In this document: positions 22,992 through 31,011 of the stretch, in pieces
How the letters are laid out: each line of letters opens with the position of its first letter
How positions within the stretch are numbered: position 1 is the stretch's first letter
Assembly (NCBI GenBank): GCA_017550745.1
Contig: JAFZOG010000018.1
Coordinates: 1 to 36,126, forward strand
Direction: 5' to 3'
Length of the DNA stretch: 36,126 nucleotides
Origin: Clostridia bacterium
GTDB taxonomy: Bacteria; Bacillota; Clostridia; Christensenellales; Aristaeellaceae
Translations under genes and position numbers: made by a program
The notes under the pieces: model-generated
Seen by the model: the letters and a program-made list of their open reading frames with translations, nothing else
Database searches by the model: none
Told to the model about the DNA's origin: nothing

Positions 22992-24743
22992 TTAACTGTT
23001 TATATCCTTTTCACTGTATGCCAGCGGCAGGGTGATGGTGACCGTGGTGCCGCTTTCGGGAATGCTGACGATATCAAAATCCGCCCGCGGGCCGTAAATC
23101 AGAATGAGGCGGTCCCGCACGTTGCGGATGCCGATGCCGCTAACGGCCTTCTTTTTCCCCTCCGCTTCCTCTTCCTTCCATTCGCCGCAGAGCACCCGCC
23201 GCAGCGTTTCCGGGTTCATGCCCGCCCCGTTGTCGGTCACGGTGACGCGCAGCCGCCCGTCTTCCGTCTGCTCCGCCCGGATGGCCACCACGGCTTCCTC
23301 CGCCCGCACGCCGTGCACCAGGGCGTTTTCCAAAAGGGGCTGCAAAATCATGGTGGGGATCAGCGCCTGCCGCGCTTCCGGCGCGCAGGAAAAGGGGGTT
23401 TCCAGCACGCTGCCGTAGATATGGCGGAAAATATAGGCGTATTCCCGCAGGCTGTTGAATTCCCGCTCCACGGGGATAAACCGCTTTTCCATGTTGTAGG
23501 TGTTCTGCCGGAAGAAAGAGGAAATGTGGGTGACCACCTCGCAGATTTCCTCCTGCCCGCTCAGCTTGGCCATGGCGTTGACCACCTCCATGGCGTTATA
23601 GATAAAATGCGGGTTGATCTGGGACTGCAGGGAACGGTACTTGTACTCCAGGGCGTCGTATTCCGCCCTGTTTTTTTGCTTTTCCTCCTGCACCACCCGG
23701 TCCATCAGTTCCTGATTGCTTTGCAGCATGGTGTTGAAATGCGCCGCCATCTGCCCGATTTCATCGCCGCTGGTGACCGGGGCGCGGGTGCCCAGCTTTC
23801 CGGCGGCCGCGTCGTCCATGGCGCCCACCAGGGTGCTGATCTGCCTGGTCATGCCCCGGGTGGCGAAAAACACGGCGGCGGAGCCCAGCGCCACGCCCAG
23901 CAGGCCGATGAGCAGGCCGGTGCGCACAACGTCCCGGCTCATTTCATACAGCACGCTGTCCGGCAGGATGCCTACCGCCTGCCATTCCCGCGTCTGCCGC
24001 TGGGCGATCAGGCTGTGGCCCACGGTCTGCCCGTCCCGGACCCGGACCTCCCGGGCGAAGGCTTCCGTTTCCGGCGCGGCGCTGCCGCTGAGCGCCACCA
24101 GTTCCTCCCCGCGGAAAAAGGCCACCGTGCACAGGCGGCTGAGCCAGTCGCTGCCCAAGGTGACGATTTCCGGGTTCCGGATGCGGGCCAGGGCCTTTCC
24201 CACAAAGCGGAAGGGCTCCTGATGGTATACGTCCCGGATCAGATACACCTGCCCGTCCTCCGTCCGCACCCATACCGGCGCGCCATACGTCTTTTCCCCA
24301 TAGGTTTCCAGCAGGGCGGAGGCCGTATTCACAAAGGAAGGGTCCGCCAGCGTATTGGAAAAGGACTGGCCGTTCTTTGCCCGGATATAAACGCTGTCAT
24401 AGCCGCTGTTGGCGGTGATGGACATGCTCAGCGCTTCGGCGATTTCCCGGGTGCGCTGCAGGGTCACATGCGCGTTTTCACTGTCCTGGGCATACAGGAA
24501 ATCAGGGATGCGGCGCGTGGCCATCTGGGTGAAAAACTGCCGGGCGATGGCGGAGGTCTCGCTTTCAAAATTGAGGAGCGACTGCTCTGTCATCAGATCC
24601 AGATGGGAGCGCACGTTTTTTTCCGTGTTCCGGTAGGAAAGCACGGTGAGCGCCAGGGTGATCACCACCGTGACGCACAGGATGCTCACCCCGAAAACCA
24701 GCAGCAGCTTCACCCGGTAACTGCGATCCCGCAGGGCTTTCAC
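22992..24743 (-). CDS. Sensor histidine kinase, YesM-like
   Basis: A 583-residue membrane sensor kinase. One transmembrane helix lies at residues about 12-36, then an extracellular sensing region (about 40-270, Cache-like), a second helix (about 275-295) and a HAMP linker (about 297-350). A His_kinase domain follows, with the phospho-acceptor in SQINPHFIYN (H379). The HATPase region has LQPLLENALVHG and DNGAGMN. This layout is the YesM/LytS-type that partners AraC-type response regulators in control of carbohydrate genes. I start it at GTG 24743, which overlaps the regulator stop as GTGA and has GGAAGG upstream; an in-frame ATG at 24785 would overlap the regulator by 46 bases. It probably senses the sugar or its binding protein. 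Confidence 0.92.
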   Translation of the reverse strand: MKALRDRSYRVKLLLVFGVSILCVTVVITLALTVLSYRNTEKNVRSHLDLMTEQSLLNFESETSAIARQFFTQMATRRIPDFLYAQDSENAHVTLQRTREIAEALSMSITANSGYDSVYIRAKNGQSFSNTLADPSFVNTASALLETYGEKTYGAPVWVRTEDGQVYLIRDVYHQEPFRFVGKALARIRNPEIVTLGSDWLSRLCTVAFFRGEELVALSGSAAPETEAFAREVRVRDGQTVGHSLIAQRQTREWQAVGILPDSVLYEMSRDVVRTGLLIGLLGVALGSAAVFFATRGMTRQISTLVGAMDDAAAGKLGTRAPVTSGDEIGQMAAHFNTMLQSNQELMDRVVQEEKQKNRAEYDALEYKYRSLQSQINPHFIYNAMEVVNAMAKLSGQEEICEVVTHISSFFRQNTYNMEKRFIPVEREFNSLREYAYIFRHIYGSVLETPFSCAPEARQALIPTMILQPLLENALVHGVRAEEAVVAIRAEQTEDGRLRVTVTDNGAGMNPETLRRVLCGEWKEEEAEGKKKAVSGIGIRNVRDRLILIYGPRADFDIVSIPESGTTVTITLPLAYSEKDINS

Positions 24744-26260
24744 GTGCTCACCTTCCTGTTCCTGTATTCCGTGGGCGTCATGCACTGCACCCGCTTGAAG
24801 GCGTTATAAAACGAAATATAATTGCTGTAGCCCACCGCGTAGGCCACTTCCTCCACCAAAATCCGGGGATCGGCCAGCATGGTGCAGGCCACGGCCATTT
24901 TGGCGTTGAGCACATGCTCGTGGAAGGTGATGCCCGTTTCCTTGCGGATCAGGGCGGACAGGTAATTGCCGCTGACGAACATTTTTTCCGCCACGGTATT
25001 GAGCTGCAAGCCTTCCGCTGCGTGGAGCTTGATATACTGAATGGTGTTCCGGGTAAGCAAAGAATACTGCTGCTCCTTGGCGCTGCTGCGCAGGGCGGCG
25101 CAGATTTTCAGCAGGCAGGCTTCCACTTCCTCCGGGCTGGTGACAAACCAGCTTTCATACAGGGCGGCGTCGGTCTGCAGATCGGAGGGGGCGCCGAATT
25201 TCTTGCGCAGCTCCAGGGAATACATGGCGATCATGGCCCGCAGCTGGCTGTATTGATGGCCGCTGAGCTCCACCAGTTCCCCGGCGGCCTGCCGGGCGGA
25301 TTCCTCGCTGAGCTCCGCCTTTTCTATCAGGGCGGCGATGCGCTGGTTGAAATTCATCACCCGGGGGCTGGGGGCGGCGCGGGATTCCTCCGCTTCAAAG
25401 AAGACCACGGCGGCCTGGTCCTCCTGCATCAAAGCCGCTTCCCACATGGCCTGCCGCGCCTGCTGGTACACCTGCCGGATGGCGTGGAGGGACGTGTTCT
25501 GATCGCTGACGCCGATATTCACCGGCACCAACATCTCCCGGCCCACGGCTTGAGCAAGCTCAGCGGCCTCCGCCCGCCAGTTTTCATCCGCCTGATCCCG
25601 CATCACAAAGGCCACCATGGCGTCGTACAGCAGGCAGGTGACGGCCCGGGCCTGGTGGGAGGCGATGATGCGGTCCAGGTGGTTCAGGGAGCTTTGGCTG
25701 AAGGTTTCATCGGCGTTTTCCTGGATGGTCATGATGTAATACGCGCCGAACCGCAGATGGAGGTCTTCCAGCATCGTGCGTACGCCCTGGCCCTTCTGGG
25801 AGGGATTGGTGAGCAGCGACATGAGCTGGGCCTGGCGGGTGAAGGTATCCGCCCGCGCAACGCTTTCCAGGGCGGCCTTGCGGCGGCGCATCTCCTCCGT
25901 GGCCTGGCGCACGGACTGGATGACCTCATCGTTCTTGATCGGCTTCAGCAGATAATCGAACACCGCCAGCTTGATGGCCCGGCTGGCGTACTGAAACTGG
26001 TCGTAGCCCGTGATGATGATGACCTTGCAATCCGGTATATCCTGCCGCACGGCCTCCAGCATATCGATGCCGCTGCACTGGGGCATGCGGATATCCGTAA
26101 GCAGGATGTCCGGGCGGGTTTCCAGAAGGAGGCGCTTGCCCGCTTCCCCGTCCCGCGCCGTGCCCACGATCTCGCAATCCAGCGCCGCCCAGTCGATCGT
26201 TTCCATTAAGGAACGGATGGTCAGGGGATTGTCCTCCACGATGACGACATGATACTGCAT
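24740..26260 (-). CDS. AraC-type response regulator, YesN-like
   Basis: A 506-residue transcription regulator. The receiver domain (1-120) has acidic residues E9/D10, phospho-acceptor D56 in LLTDIRMP and Lys in LLKPIK. A long central region of about 270 residues follows, typical of YesN proteins. The C-terminal AraC domain has two helix-turn-helix motifs, ending with EEVAYAVGYSNYISFYNAFKRVQCMTPTEYR. Phosphorylation by the YesM-like kinase should let it activate sugar uptake and catabolic promoters here, plausibly those at 29552-29580 and 20985-21013. The ATG at 26260 has GAGGG seven bases upstream; a TTG two codons earlier is the alternative. A consensus promoter lies just upstream. Confidence 0.93.
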   Translation of the reverse strand: MQYHVVIVEDNPLTIRSLMETIDWAALDCEIVGTARDGEAGKRLLLETRPDILLTDIRMPQCSGIDMLEAVRQDIPDCKVIIITGYDQFQYASRAIKLAVFDYLLKPIKNDEVIQSVRQATEEMRRRKAALESVARADTFTRQAQLMSLLTNPSQKGQGVRTMLEDLHLRFGAYYIMTIQENADETFSQSSLNHLDRIIASHQARAVTCLLYDAMVAFVMRDQADENWRAEAAELAQAVGREMLVPVNIGVSDQNTSLHAIRQVYQQARQAMWEAALMQEDQAAVVFFEAEESRAAPSPRVMNFNQRIAALIEKAELSEESARQAAGELVELSGHQYSQLRAMIAMYSLELRKKFGAPSDLQTDAALYESWFVTSPEEVEACLLKICAALRSSAKEQQYSLLTRNTIQYIKLHAAEGLQLNTVAEKMFVSGNYLSALIRKETGITFHEHVLNAKMAVACTMLADPRILVEEVAYAVGYSNYISFYNAFKRVQCMTPTEYRNRKVST

Positions 26261-26295
26261 CCACAACCCTCGCTGTTCTGTTTTTCTCTGCCTGC

Positions 26296-26324
26296 ATTAT
26301 ATCAAAAAAGCGGACTGTTGACAA
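26296..26324 (-). promoter_or_regulatory. Sigma-A promoter of the regulator-kinase operon
   Basis: On the minus strand TTGTCA (26324-26319), a 17-base spacer and consensus TATAAT (26301-26296), about 30-35 bases before the regulator ATG. The -35 lies in the loop of the terminator that ends the transporter operon. Confidence 0.8.
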
Positions 26325-26334
26325 TCCGCCTTTT
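26304..26334 (-). terminator. Terminator of the sugar transporter operon, overlapping a promoter
   Basis: On the minus strand GGCGGA (26330-26325), a 10-base loop and TCCGCT (26314-26309) form a stem with A-run before and TTTTTT after. It follows the second permease stop by about 15-20 bases. It also reads AAAAAAGCGGA...TCCGCCTTTT on the plus strand. Confidence 0.7.
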
Positions 26335-26348
26335 ATTGTATTGCCCCG

Positions 26349-27224
26349 TCAGCCTTTGACGGCGCCGGACATGATGCCCGAAACGATGAAGCGCTGGGTG
26401 CACAGATACAGGATCAGCACCGGCAGCATGGCCAGCATGAAGAACGCGAAGGCCAAGTTCAACTCGCTCATGTTTTCCCCGAAGTAGATGATCTGGGCCA
26501 GGGGCAGGGTGCGGCTGTTGTCCTCCCGCAGCAGCACCACGGCGGTGGAATAATCGTTCCACACGTACAGGGTGTTCAGCACCCCCTGGGTGACGTTGAT
26601 GGGCATCATCAGGGGGAACACGATGCGCCAGAAGGTGCCGAACTTGGTGCAGCCGTCGATGCTGGCGGCCTGCTCCAGCTCCCGGGGGATGCTTTTCACA
26701 AAGCCCGTGATAGCCAGCACGCTGATGGATACCTGCAGGCCGGAACGGGCCAGGATGAAGCCCAGGTTGGTGCTCACCAGGCCCAGGTTGTAGATGTTCA
26801 TATACAGGGGCAGCATGATGCACTGGAAGGGCACCAGCACGCCGCTGATGAACACGGAATACATGATTTTGTAGAACGGGCCGTTGTTCCTTGCCAGGAT
26901 ATAGGACGCCATGGAGGTGGAAAACAGCAGCAGCAGCACGGTGGGAATGGTGGTGAGCAGGCTGTTTTTGAAGCCGATCCCCACGTATTTGTTTTCCCGG
27001 ATCACCCGCACGTAATTGTCCAGGGTGGGGGATTTGGGCCAGGCCAGCCGGTTCAGGCTGATATCCGAATGGGTTTTGACGGAGTAAAGGAAGCTGATAT
27101 AGAAGGGAATGAGCACGATGGCGACGAAAATCACCAGCACCGCGATGCGCAGGATATTCAGCGTCCTTTTCTTTTTGGCTGACGCGCTCATGGAACGGCG
27201 GGGTTTGGCCAGGGCTGTCATCAC
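26349..27224 (-). CDS. Carbohydrate ABC permease, MalG-like
   Basis: A 291-residue inner-membrane permease with six predicted helices. The EAA loop that contacts the ATPase reads EQAASIDGCTKFGTFWRIVFPLMMP. The start (LIPFYISFLYSVKTHSDISL) and end (CTQRFIVSGIMSGAVKG) are typical of the MalG/UgpE family in carbohydrate importers. The start is GTG 27224 or ATG 27221; AGGAGG stands seven and ten bases before them, and GTG overlaps the preceding permease stop as GTGA. No ATP-binding gene is in this cluster, so an MsmX-like ATPase encoded elsewhere is probably shared. Confidence 0.93.
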   Translation of the reverse strand: MMTALAKPRRSMSASAKKKRTLNILRIAVLVIFVAIVLIPFYISFLYSVKTHSDISLNRLAWPKSPTLDNYVRVIRENKYVGIGFKNSLLTTIPTVLLLLFSTSMASYILARNNGPFYKIMYSVFISGVLVPFQCIMLPLYMNIYNLGLVSTNLGFILARSGLQVSISVLAITGFVKSIPRELEQAASIDGCTKFGTFWRIVFPLMMPINVTQGVLNTLYVWNDYSTAVVLLREDNSRTLPLAQIIYFGENMSELNLAFAFFMLAMLPVLILYLCTQRFIVSGIMSGAVKG

Positions 27225-28114
27225 AGCTCAACCTCCTTTTTCCGCAGGATGGTGGTGATCACATTGGTGAGGAGCACCAGCACGAGGGTGAGGATGATGG
27301 CGGCCGCCTGGCCGATGCCGGCCCGGGAATTGCCGAAAATATATTCATACACGAACACGGCTGTGGTTTTGGCCGCTTTCATGGTGATCACCATTTGAGA
27401 ATAGTCGAAGCACCGCAGGCCCCAGGCCAGGATCAGCGTCACGTTGGAGGTGATGGCGGGCATCAGCATGGGCAGGGTGATCTTGCGGAACTGGGTCCAC
27501 CAGTTGGCGCCCTCCACGTTGGCCGCTTCGTAATATTCCAGCGGGATGGATTGGAGCCCGGCAATATAAATCAGCATGCAGTAGCCCATATCCCGCCATA
27601 TGGCGATGGCGGAAAGCCCGGCGATCACCTGGGAGGAAACGCCCAAGGGGCTGGGCTGGCCGGTAAGGGGCATCAAAACATCCGTATACACATAGCTCCA
27701 CACTTTGGTGGACGCCACCAGCGAAACGGTAAAGGGCATGAACAGGAGGGTGCGGATCACGTTGTTCAGCTTGCCCGAGCGCCAGATCATCAGCGCCAGG
27801 GCCAGGCCCAGGATGTTGGCGCCCAGGATGTACAGGATGGTGAAATGGGCCGTATTGAGAAAGGTCTGCTGGAAGCTGTTGTTGTTGATCAGCTTGATAT
27901 AGTTATCGAACCCTACATAATTCCAGGCTTTGGCGAAGATCGCCTTTTTATCGGTAAACGAAATGGGAATGCTTTGAATGAACGGGATCAGTTCCACAAA
28001 CGCGAAGAGGGCAAAGGCCGGCAGCATAAACAGGATATTCCCGCCATGCTCGCGCACGGAATATACCGTCAGCCGCCGCTTCTTTTTTTTGGATTGTCCG
28101 ATGGTCGTGCTCAT
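27221..28114 (-). CDS. Carbohydrate ABC permease, MalF-like
   Basis: A 297-residue permease of the MalF/UgpA family. It has a lysine-rich cytoplasmic start, a first helix at NILFMLPAFALFAFVELIPFIQSI, six helices in all and an EAA loop YEAANVEGANWWTQFRKITLPMLMP. I choose ATG 28114 because AGGAG lies nine bases upstream; the ATG at 28123 sits directly against that site. It couples by overlap to the MalG-like permease. Its operon position after the binding protein gives the usual order binding protein, MalF, MalG. The transported sugar is not evident from sequence. Confidence 0.92.
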   Translation of the reverse strand: MSTTIGQSKKKKRRLTVYSVREHGGNILFMLPAFALFAFVELIPFIQSIPISFTDKKAIFAKAWNYVGFDNYIKLINNNSFQQTFLNTAHFTILYILGANILGLALALMIWRSGKLNNVIRTLLFMPFTVSLVASTKVWSYVYTDVLMPLTGQPSPLGVSSQVIAGLSAIAIWRDMGYCMLIYIAGLQSIPLEYYEAANVEGANWWTQFRKITLPMLMPAITSNVTLILAWGLRCFDYSQMVITMKAAKTTAVFVYEYIFGNSRAGIGQAAAIILTLVLVLLTNVITTILRKKEVEL

Positions 28115-28151
28115 GCCGGTCATCTCCTGCCTTGGCTGTGAAGAATGGAGC

Positions 28152-28185
28152 GCGGGCCGCCCGCTGTTGCCTGCGAGCGGCCCGC
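28152..28185 (-). promoter_or_regulatory. Intercistronic hairpin after the binding-protein gene
   Basis: GCGGGCCGC (28152-28160) and GCGGCCCGC (28177-28185) form a perfect 9-bp stem between the binding-protein stop and the permease start. No T-run follows. Such hairpins typically stabilise the upstream message, giving excess binding protein over permease. Confidence 0.6.
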
Positions 28186-28217
28186 AAGGATTCAGTCATT
28201 CAGCGCTTTCAATCGCG

Positions 28218-29483
28218 TCAGTTCAGGGCGCGCACGTCGGCAAAGGCGCTGTCCAGGTTCTCCAGGGCCTGGGTCACGGTCATGCCGCCGCCGGTGATGC
28301 AGCTCTCCACGAAGGAGGTCAGCTCGCCGCGCAGGGCGGTGGTGTAAGCGGAGGTGAAGGGCTTGGTGAAGTTGCCGTAGTGGGCGATGTCGCCGGACTT
28401 CTTGATTTCGGCCAGGGTCTTCACCATGGGCAGCAGGTTATCGGAAACTACGCCGGTGTTCAGGGGCATCTGGGAGATCTCGGACCAGGCGACGCCCTGG
28501 CTGAGCCAGTATTCCATGAAGTCCAGCGCCACGTCCGCGTGGTCCGCCTGGGGATTGACCATGAAGCTCTGGTCCACCTGCACGTTCAGCTTGGCGGAGC
28601 CTGCGTCGTCGATGGGCACCAGGAAGTAGCCGATTTCAAACTGGGGATTCTTGTTCAGCATGGAGCCGATGTTCCAGGAGCCGTCATACCGCATGGCGGC
28701 GCCGCCGGAGCAGAAGACTTCCAGGGCCATATCCTGGGTGTTGGACATGGCGTCGGCGCGGGCATGGGTCAGGCGGGCGGCGATGTTTTCCAGGGCTTCG
28801 GCGGCATAGGGCACATCCACCCACTTGGTGGTGCCGTCCATCAGGCGCTCGAAGATGTCGGTGTCGCCGGCGGCGATGGCGCGGGTCCAGAAGGTGTTGC
28901 GCCATTCGATGTCGCCGTACACGGCGTCATTGAAGGAATGCACATAGGGATCGATGCCCAGTTCGGCCAGCTTATCCTGCAGGGCATTCAGCTCGGTCAG
29001 GGTCTTGGGCACTTCCAGGCTGTTGTCGGCGAAGATCTGGGTGTTGTAGAAAATGCCCCAGGTCTTAAAGTCGATGGGGAAGCCGTAGATCTTGCCGTTG
29101 GCGGATACGTCGCCCAGGTCGCCGGCGGGCAGGCCCATGGCCTTGATGGTCTCGTTGTCCGTCAGGTCCATGACGAAGCCTTCCTCCACCAGGTCGGGAT
29201 ACAGGCCGGGGTTGCCCATGATGACGTTGGGCTTTTCACCGGAGGACAGGGCCGTGGACAGCTGGGGGAAGTAGTCGGTGCCCTGGTTGTAGTACACGTT
29301 GTTGAACTTTACATTGGGATGCAGCGCGGTATAGGCGTCTTCAATGGCTTTCAGGCCGGCCTGCTTGGCGTCCTGCGCCATGTAATGGAATACCGTGATC
29401 GTGATGTCGTCCTCCGCCATGGCAAAGCTGCATACGGACAGCAACATCGCCATCGCCATCAACAGGGCCAGAAACTTTTTCAT
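28218..29483 (-). CDS. Extracellular sugar-binding protein of ABC importer
   Basis: A 421-residue solute-binding protein of the SBP_bac_1 (MalE/UgpB-like) family. A Sec signal peptide (MKKFLALLMAMAMLLSVCSFAMA) precedes the mature EDDITITVFHY. The Cys in LSVC is not a good lipobox because Val is at -1, so cleavage at AMA is more likely, although lipidation cannot be excluded. Family features include the early FNNVYYNQGTDYFPQL, the GFPIDFKTWGIFYNTQIF hinge segment and CSGGAAMRYDGSW. Strong AAGGAGG before the ATG suggests high expression. It delivers the inducing sugar to the two permeases downstream; its position beside the YesMN pair and catabolic operon suggests all serve one substrate. Confidence 0.93.
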   Translation of the reverse strand: MKKFLALLMAMAMLLSVCSFAMAEDDITITVFHYMAQDAKQAGLKAIEDAYTALHPNVKFNNVYYNQGTDYFPQLSTALSSGEKPNVIMGNPGLYPDLVEEGFVMDLTDNETIKAMGLPAGDLGDVSANGKIYGFPIDFKTWGIFYNTQIFADNSLEVPKTLTELNALQDKLAELGIDPYVHSFNDAVYGDIEWRNTFWTRAIAAGDTDIFERLMDGTTKWVDVPYAAEALENIAARLTHARADAMSNTQDMALEVFCSGGAAMRYDGSWNIGSMLNKNPQFEIGYFLVPIDDAGSAKLNVQVDQSFMVNPQADHADVALDFMEYWLSQGVAWSEISQMPLNTGVVSDNLLPMVKTLAEIKKSGDIAHYGNFTKPFTSAYTTALRGELTSFVESCITGGGMTVTQALENLDSAFADVRALN

Positions 29484-29515
29484 AGGTATGCCTCCTTCTC
29501 AGTGGTTCAGATTCC

Positions 29516-29538
29516 GGAGCCTCGTTCTCCCGGGCTCC
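29516..29538 (-). promoter_or_regulatory. Hairpin at the 5' end of the binding-protein mRNA
   Basis: GGAGCC (29516-29521) and GGCTCC (29533-29538) can pair. The hairpin begins only a few bases after the expected transcription start of the minus-strand message, so it could protect the 5' end from RNases. Confidence 0.35.
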
Positions 29539-29551
29539 TTTTGATGGTATT

Positions 29552-29580
29552 ATTATAACGTGACCGCGCGCAAGAAGGAA
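29552..29580 (-). promoter_or_regulatory. Promoter of the sugar transporter operon
   Basis: On the minus strand a consensus -10, TATAAT (29557-29552), with a weak -35, TTCCTT (29580-29575), at 17 bases. The combination resembles the weak -35 proposed for the 13-gene operon and suggests activator dependence. Confidence 0.5.
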
Positions 29581-29594
29581 TATACCGTTTTCAT
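29580..29594 (-). promoter_or_regulatory. Possible CcpA (cre) site
   Basis: On the minus strand ATGAAAACGGTATAT fits the cre consensus WTGNAANCGNWNNCW with one mismatch. It lies directly upstream of the transporter promoter's -35. Carbon catabolite control of a sugar importer would be expected, but one mismatch makes this tentative. Confidence 0.3.
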
Positions 29595-29740
29595 CAATTC
29601 CTTATTCTTTTTTAATATCCGGTCGATTTTCCGCCGTTCCGGACACATCCTGGGCGGCCCCTCAAAACAGCGGCCTGGCAGTTTTTAGATAGGGAAATCG
29701 TAGCCTTCAGCAATTACAAATCACAACATGAAAAACCATC
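29595..29740. other. Intergenic stretch between divergent transporters
   Basis: Together with its flanking promoters this fills the 347-bp gap between the two binding-protein genes. I see no open gene and no strong hairpin in it. It is AT-rich near 29600-29620. Confidence 0.4.
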
Positions 29741-29769
29741 TTGCAATCACGGACAAAGTATGGTATGAT
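29741..29769 (+). promoter_or_regulatory. Sigma-A promoter of the second transporter operon
   Basis: TTGCAA (29741-29746), 17-base spacer, TATGAT (29764-29769). It is 60 bases before the ATG at 29831, with GGAGGG as ribosome site. Confidence 0.75.
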
Positions 29770-29771
29770 TT

Positions 29772-29788
29772 AGCCGACAAGATCGGCT
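29772..29788 (+). promoter_or_regulatory. Inverted repeat at the transcription start, candidate operator
   Basis: AGCCGA (29772-29777) and TCGGCT (29783-29788) are perfect inverted copies placed where transcription should start. A further GCCGAC follows at 29792-29797. This placement suits a repressor; the regulator is unknown. Confidence 0.4.
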
Positions 29789-29830
29789 TTGGCCGACAGA
29801 ACGAAAAAATGAAAATGGAGGGTATTTGTA

Positions 29831-30910
29831 ATGAAGAAAGTTCTTGCATTGCTTCTGGCGCTGATGATGATGGGCGGCCTGATGGGCGGCGCCCTGGCTG
29901 TGAACGAGGATGTGGAAGGCGAGCTGGTCATCTATTCTTCCATGTATCCCTTCGTTATCGACATGATGGACGAAGCGATCAAGGCTGAGTTCCCCAACCT
30001 GGTGCCCGGCAACGACGGCAGCTTCTTCTTCTACGGCGGCACCAGCTCGCTGATCACCAAGATCTACGGCGAAATGGAAACCGGTACCCTGGGCTGCGAT
30101 ATGATGCTGGTGGCTGAACCCGCCTTCTCCCTGGAGCTCAAGGACGCGGGCTACCTGCAGCCCATCGAGATCGATAATCCCGGCGAACTGCTGCGCTTCC
30201 CTTATGACGAAGAGGGCTACTGGTATCCCGTGCGCGTGTGCAACATGGTGCTGGCTTACAACCCTGAAATGGAAGCGGACTGGAACGCCAAGGGCGTGAA
30301 CATCCCCAAGACCTTCAAGGACTTCGCCTTTGATACCGCGCTGAAGGGCTATATCTCCATGGGCAACCCCCTGTCCAGCGGCACCACCTACGCCGCCGTG
30401 GCGTCCCTGATCCAGGATAACCACTACGGCCAGGACTACCTCAAGGGCCTGGCTGCCAACGAAGTGATGATCGAGTCCGGCTCCACCGCCATTGCCAAGC
30501 TGCAGAGCGGCGAGTGCGCGGCCATCATGATCCTGGAAGAATCCATCCTGAAGGTGCTCAAGGAAGAAGCCGATAAGGGCACGCCCATCACGAACCTCAA
30601 GTGCATCTATCCCGAGGACGGCGTGGTGCTGATCCCCTCCACCGTGATGACCGTGGCCGAAGACCACAGCAAGAACGTGAACATCGAAGCCTGCGAAGCC
30701 GTGGAAAAGTGGCTGCTGAGCGAAGACGCGCAGAAGCTGATCCTCCAGGGCTACATGCACTCCGTGTTCGCCGGCATGAAGGAAATCCCCTATGAGTCCG
30801 TGGACACCGAAGGCCTGATCGAAAAGGATCTGGGCGTGGATTGGGAGAACGCCTTCCGCAACCGCGAAGCCATCAACACCGCCTGGACCGAGATCGTGAC
30901 CACCAAGTAA
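29831..30910 (+). CDS. Periplasmic-type binding protein, Fe(III)/AfuA/phosphonate family
   Basis: A 359-residue solute-binding protein with a Sec signal peptide (MKKVLALLLALMMMGGLMGGALA). The mature part begins ELVIYSSMYPFVIDMMDEAIKAEFPNL, the usual opening of the SBP_bac_6/SBP_bac_11 family, whose members bind Fe3+, sugar phosphates (AfuA), thiamine or 2-aminoethylphosphonate. The later PVRVCNMVLAYNPE and GTTYAAVASL segments also fit. I cannot see the tyrosine pair of true Fe3+-binders with confidence, so the ligand stays open. A strong promoter and GGAGGG lie upstream. A fused permease and an FbpC-like ATPase follow, completing an importer. Confidence 0.87.
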   Translation: MKKVLALLLALMMMGGLMGGALAVNEDVEGELVIYSSMYPFVIDMMDEAIKAEFPNLVPGNDGSFFFYGGTSSLITKIYGEMETGTLGCDMMLVAEPAFSLELKDAGYLQPIEIDNPGELLRFPYDEEGYWYPVRVCNMVLAYNPEMEADWNAKGVNIPKTFKDFAFDTALKGYISMGNPLSSGTTYAAVASLIQDNHYGQDYLKGLAANEVMIESGSTAIAKLQSGECAAIMILEESILKVLKEEADKGTPITNLKCIYPEDGVVLIPSTVMTVAEDHSKNVNIEACEAVEKWLLSEDAQKLILQGYMHSVFAGMKEIPYESVDTEGLIEKDLGVDWENAFRNREAINTAWTEIVTTK

Positions 30911-30934
30911 CCTTTTTCTGACGGATCGCTTCCG

Positions 30935-30963
30935 CGGGGGGAGCCGCAAGACGGCTTCCCCCG
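30935..30963 (+). terminator. Intercistronic hairpin/partial terminator
   Basis: A 12-bp stem (30935-30946 with 30952-30963, one G-T pair) and a 5-base loop, followed by only TTT. It separates the binding-protein gene from the permease and would allow partial read-through and stabilise the upstream message, as in many binding-protein operons. Confidence 0.6.
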
Positions 30964-31011
30964 TTTGGGTATTCATATCCTGTGATTTTCAACGCAAAGA
31001 GGTGCATGCGG

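Noticed and set aside
29400-29483. Lipoprotein lipobox (LSVC) in the sugar-binding protein
   Set aside because: Val at -1 is not accepted in usual lipoboxes, and a good signal peptidase I site (AMA) lies just after.
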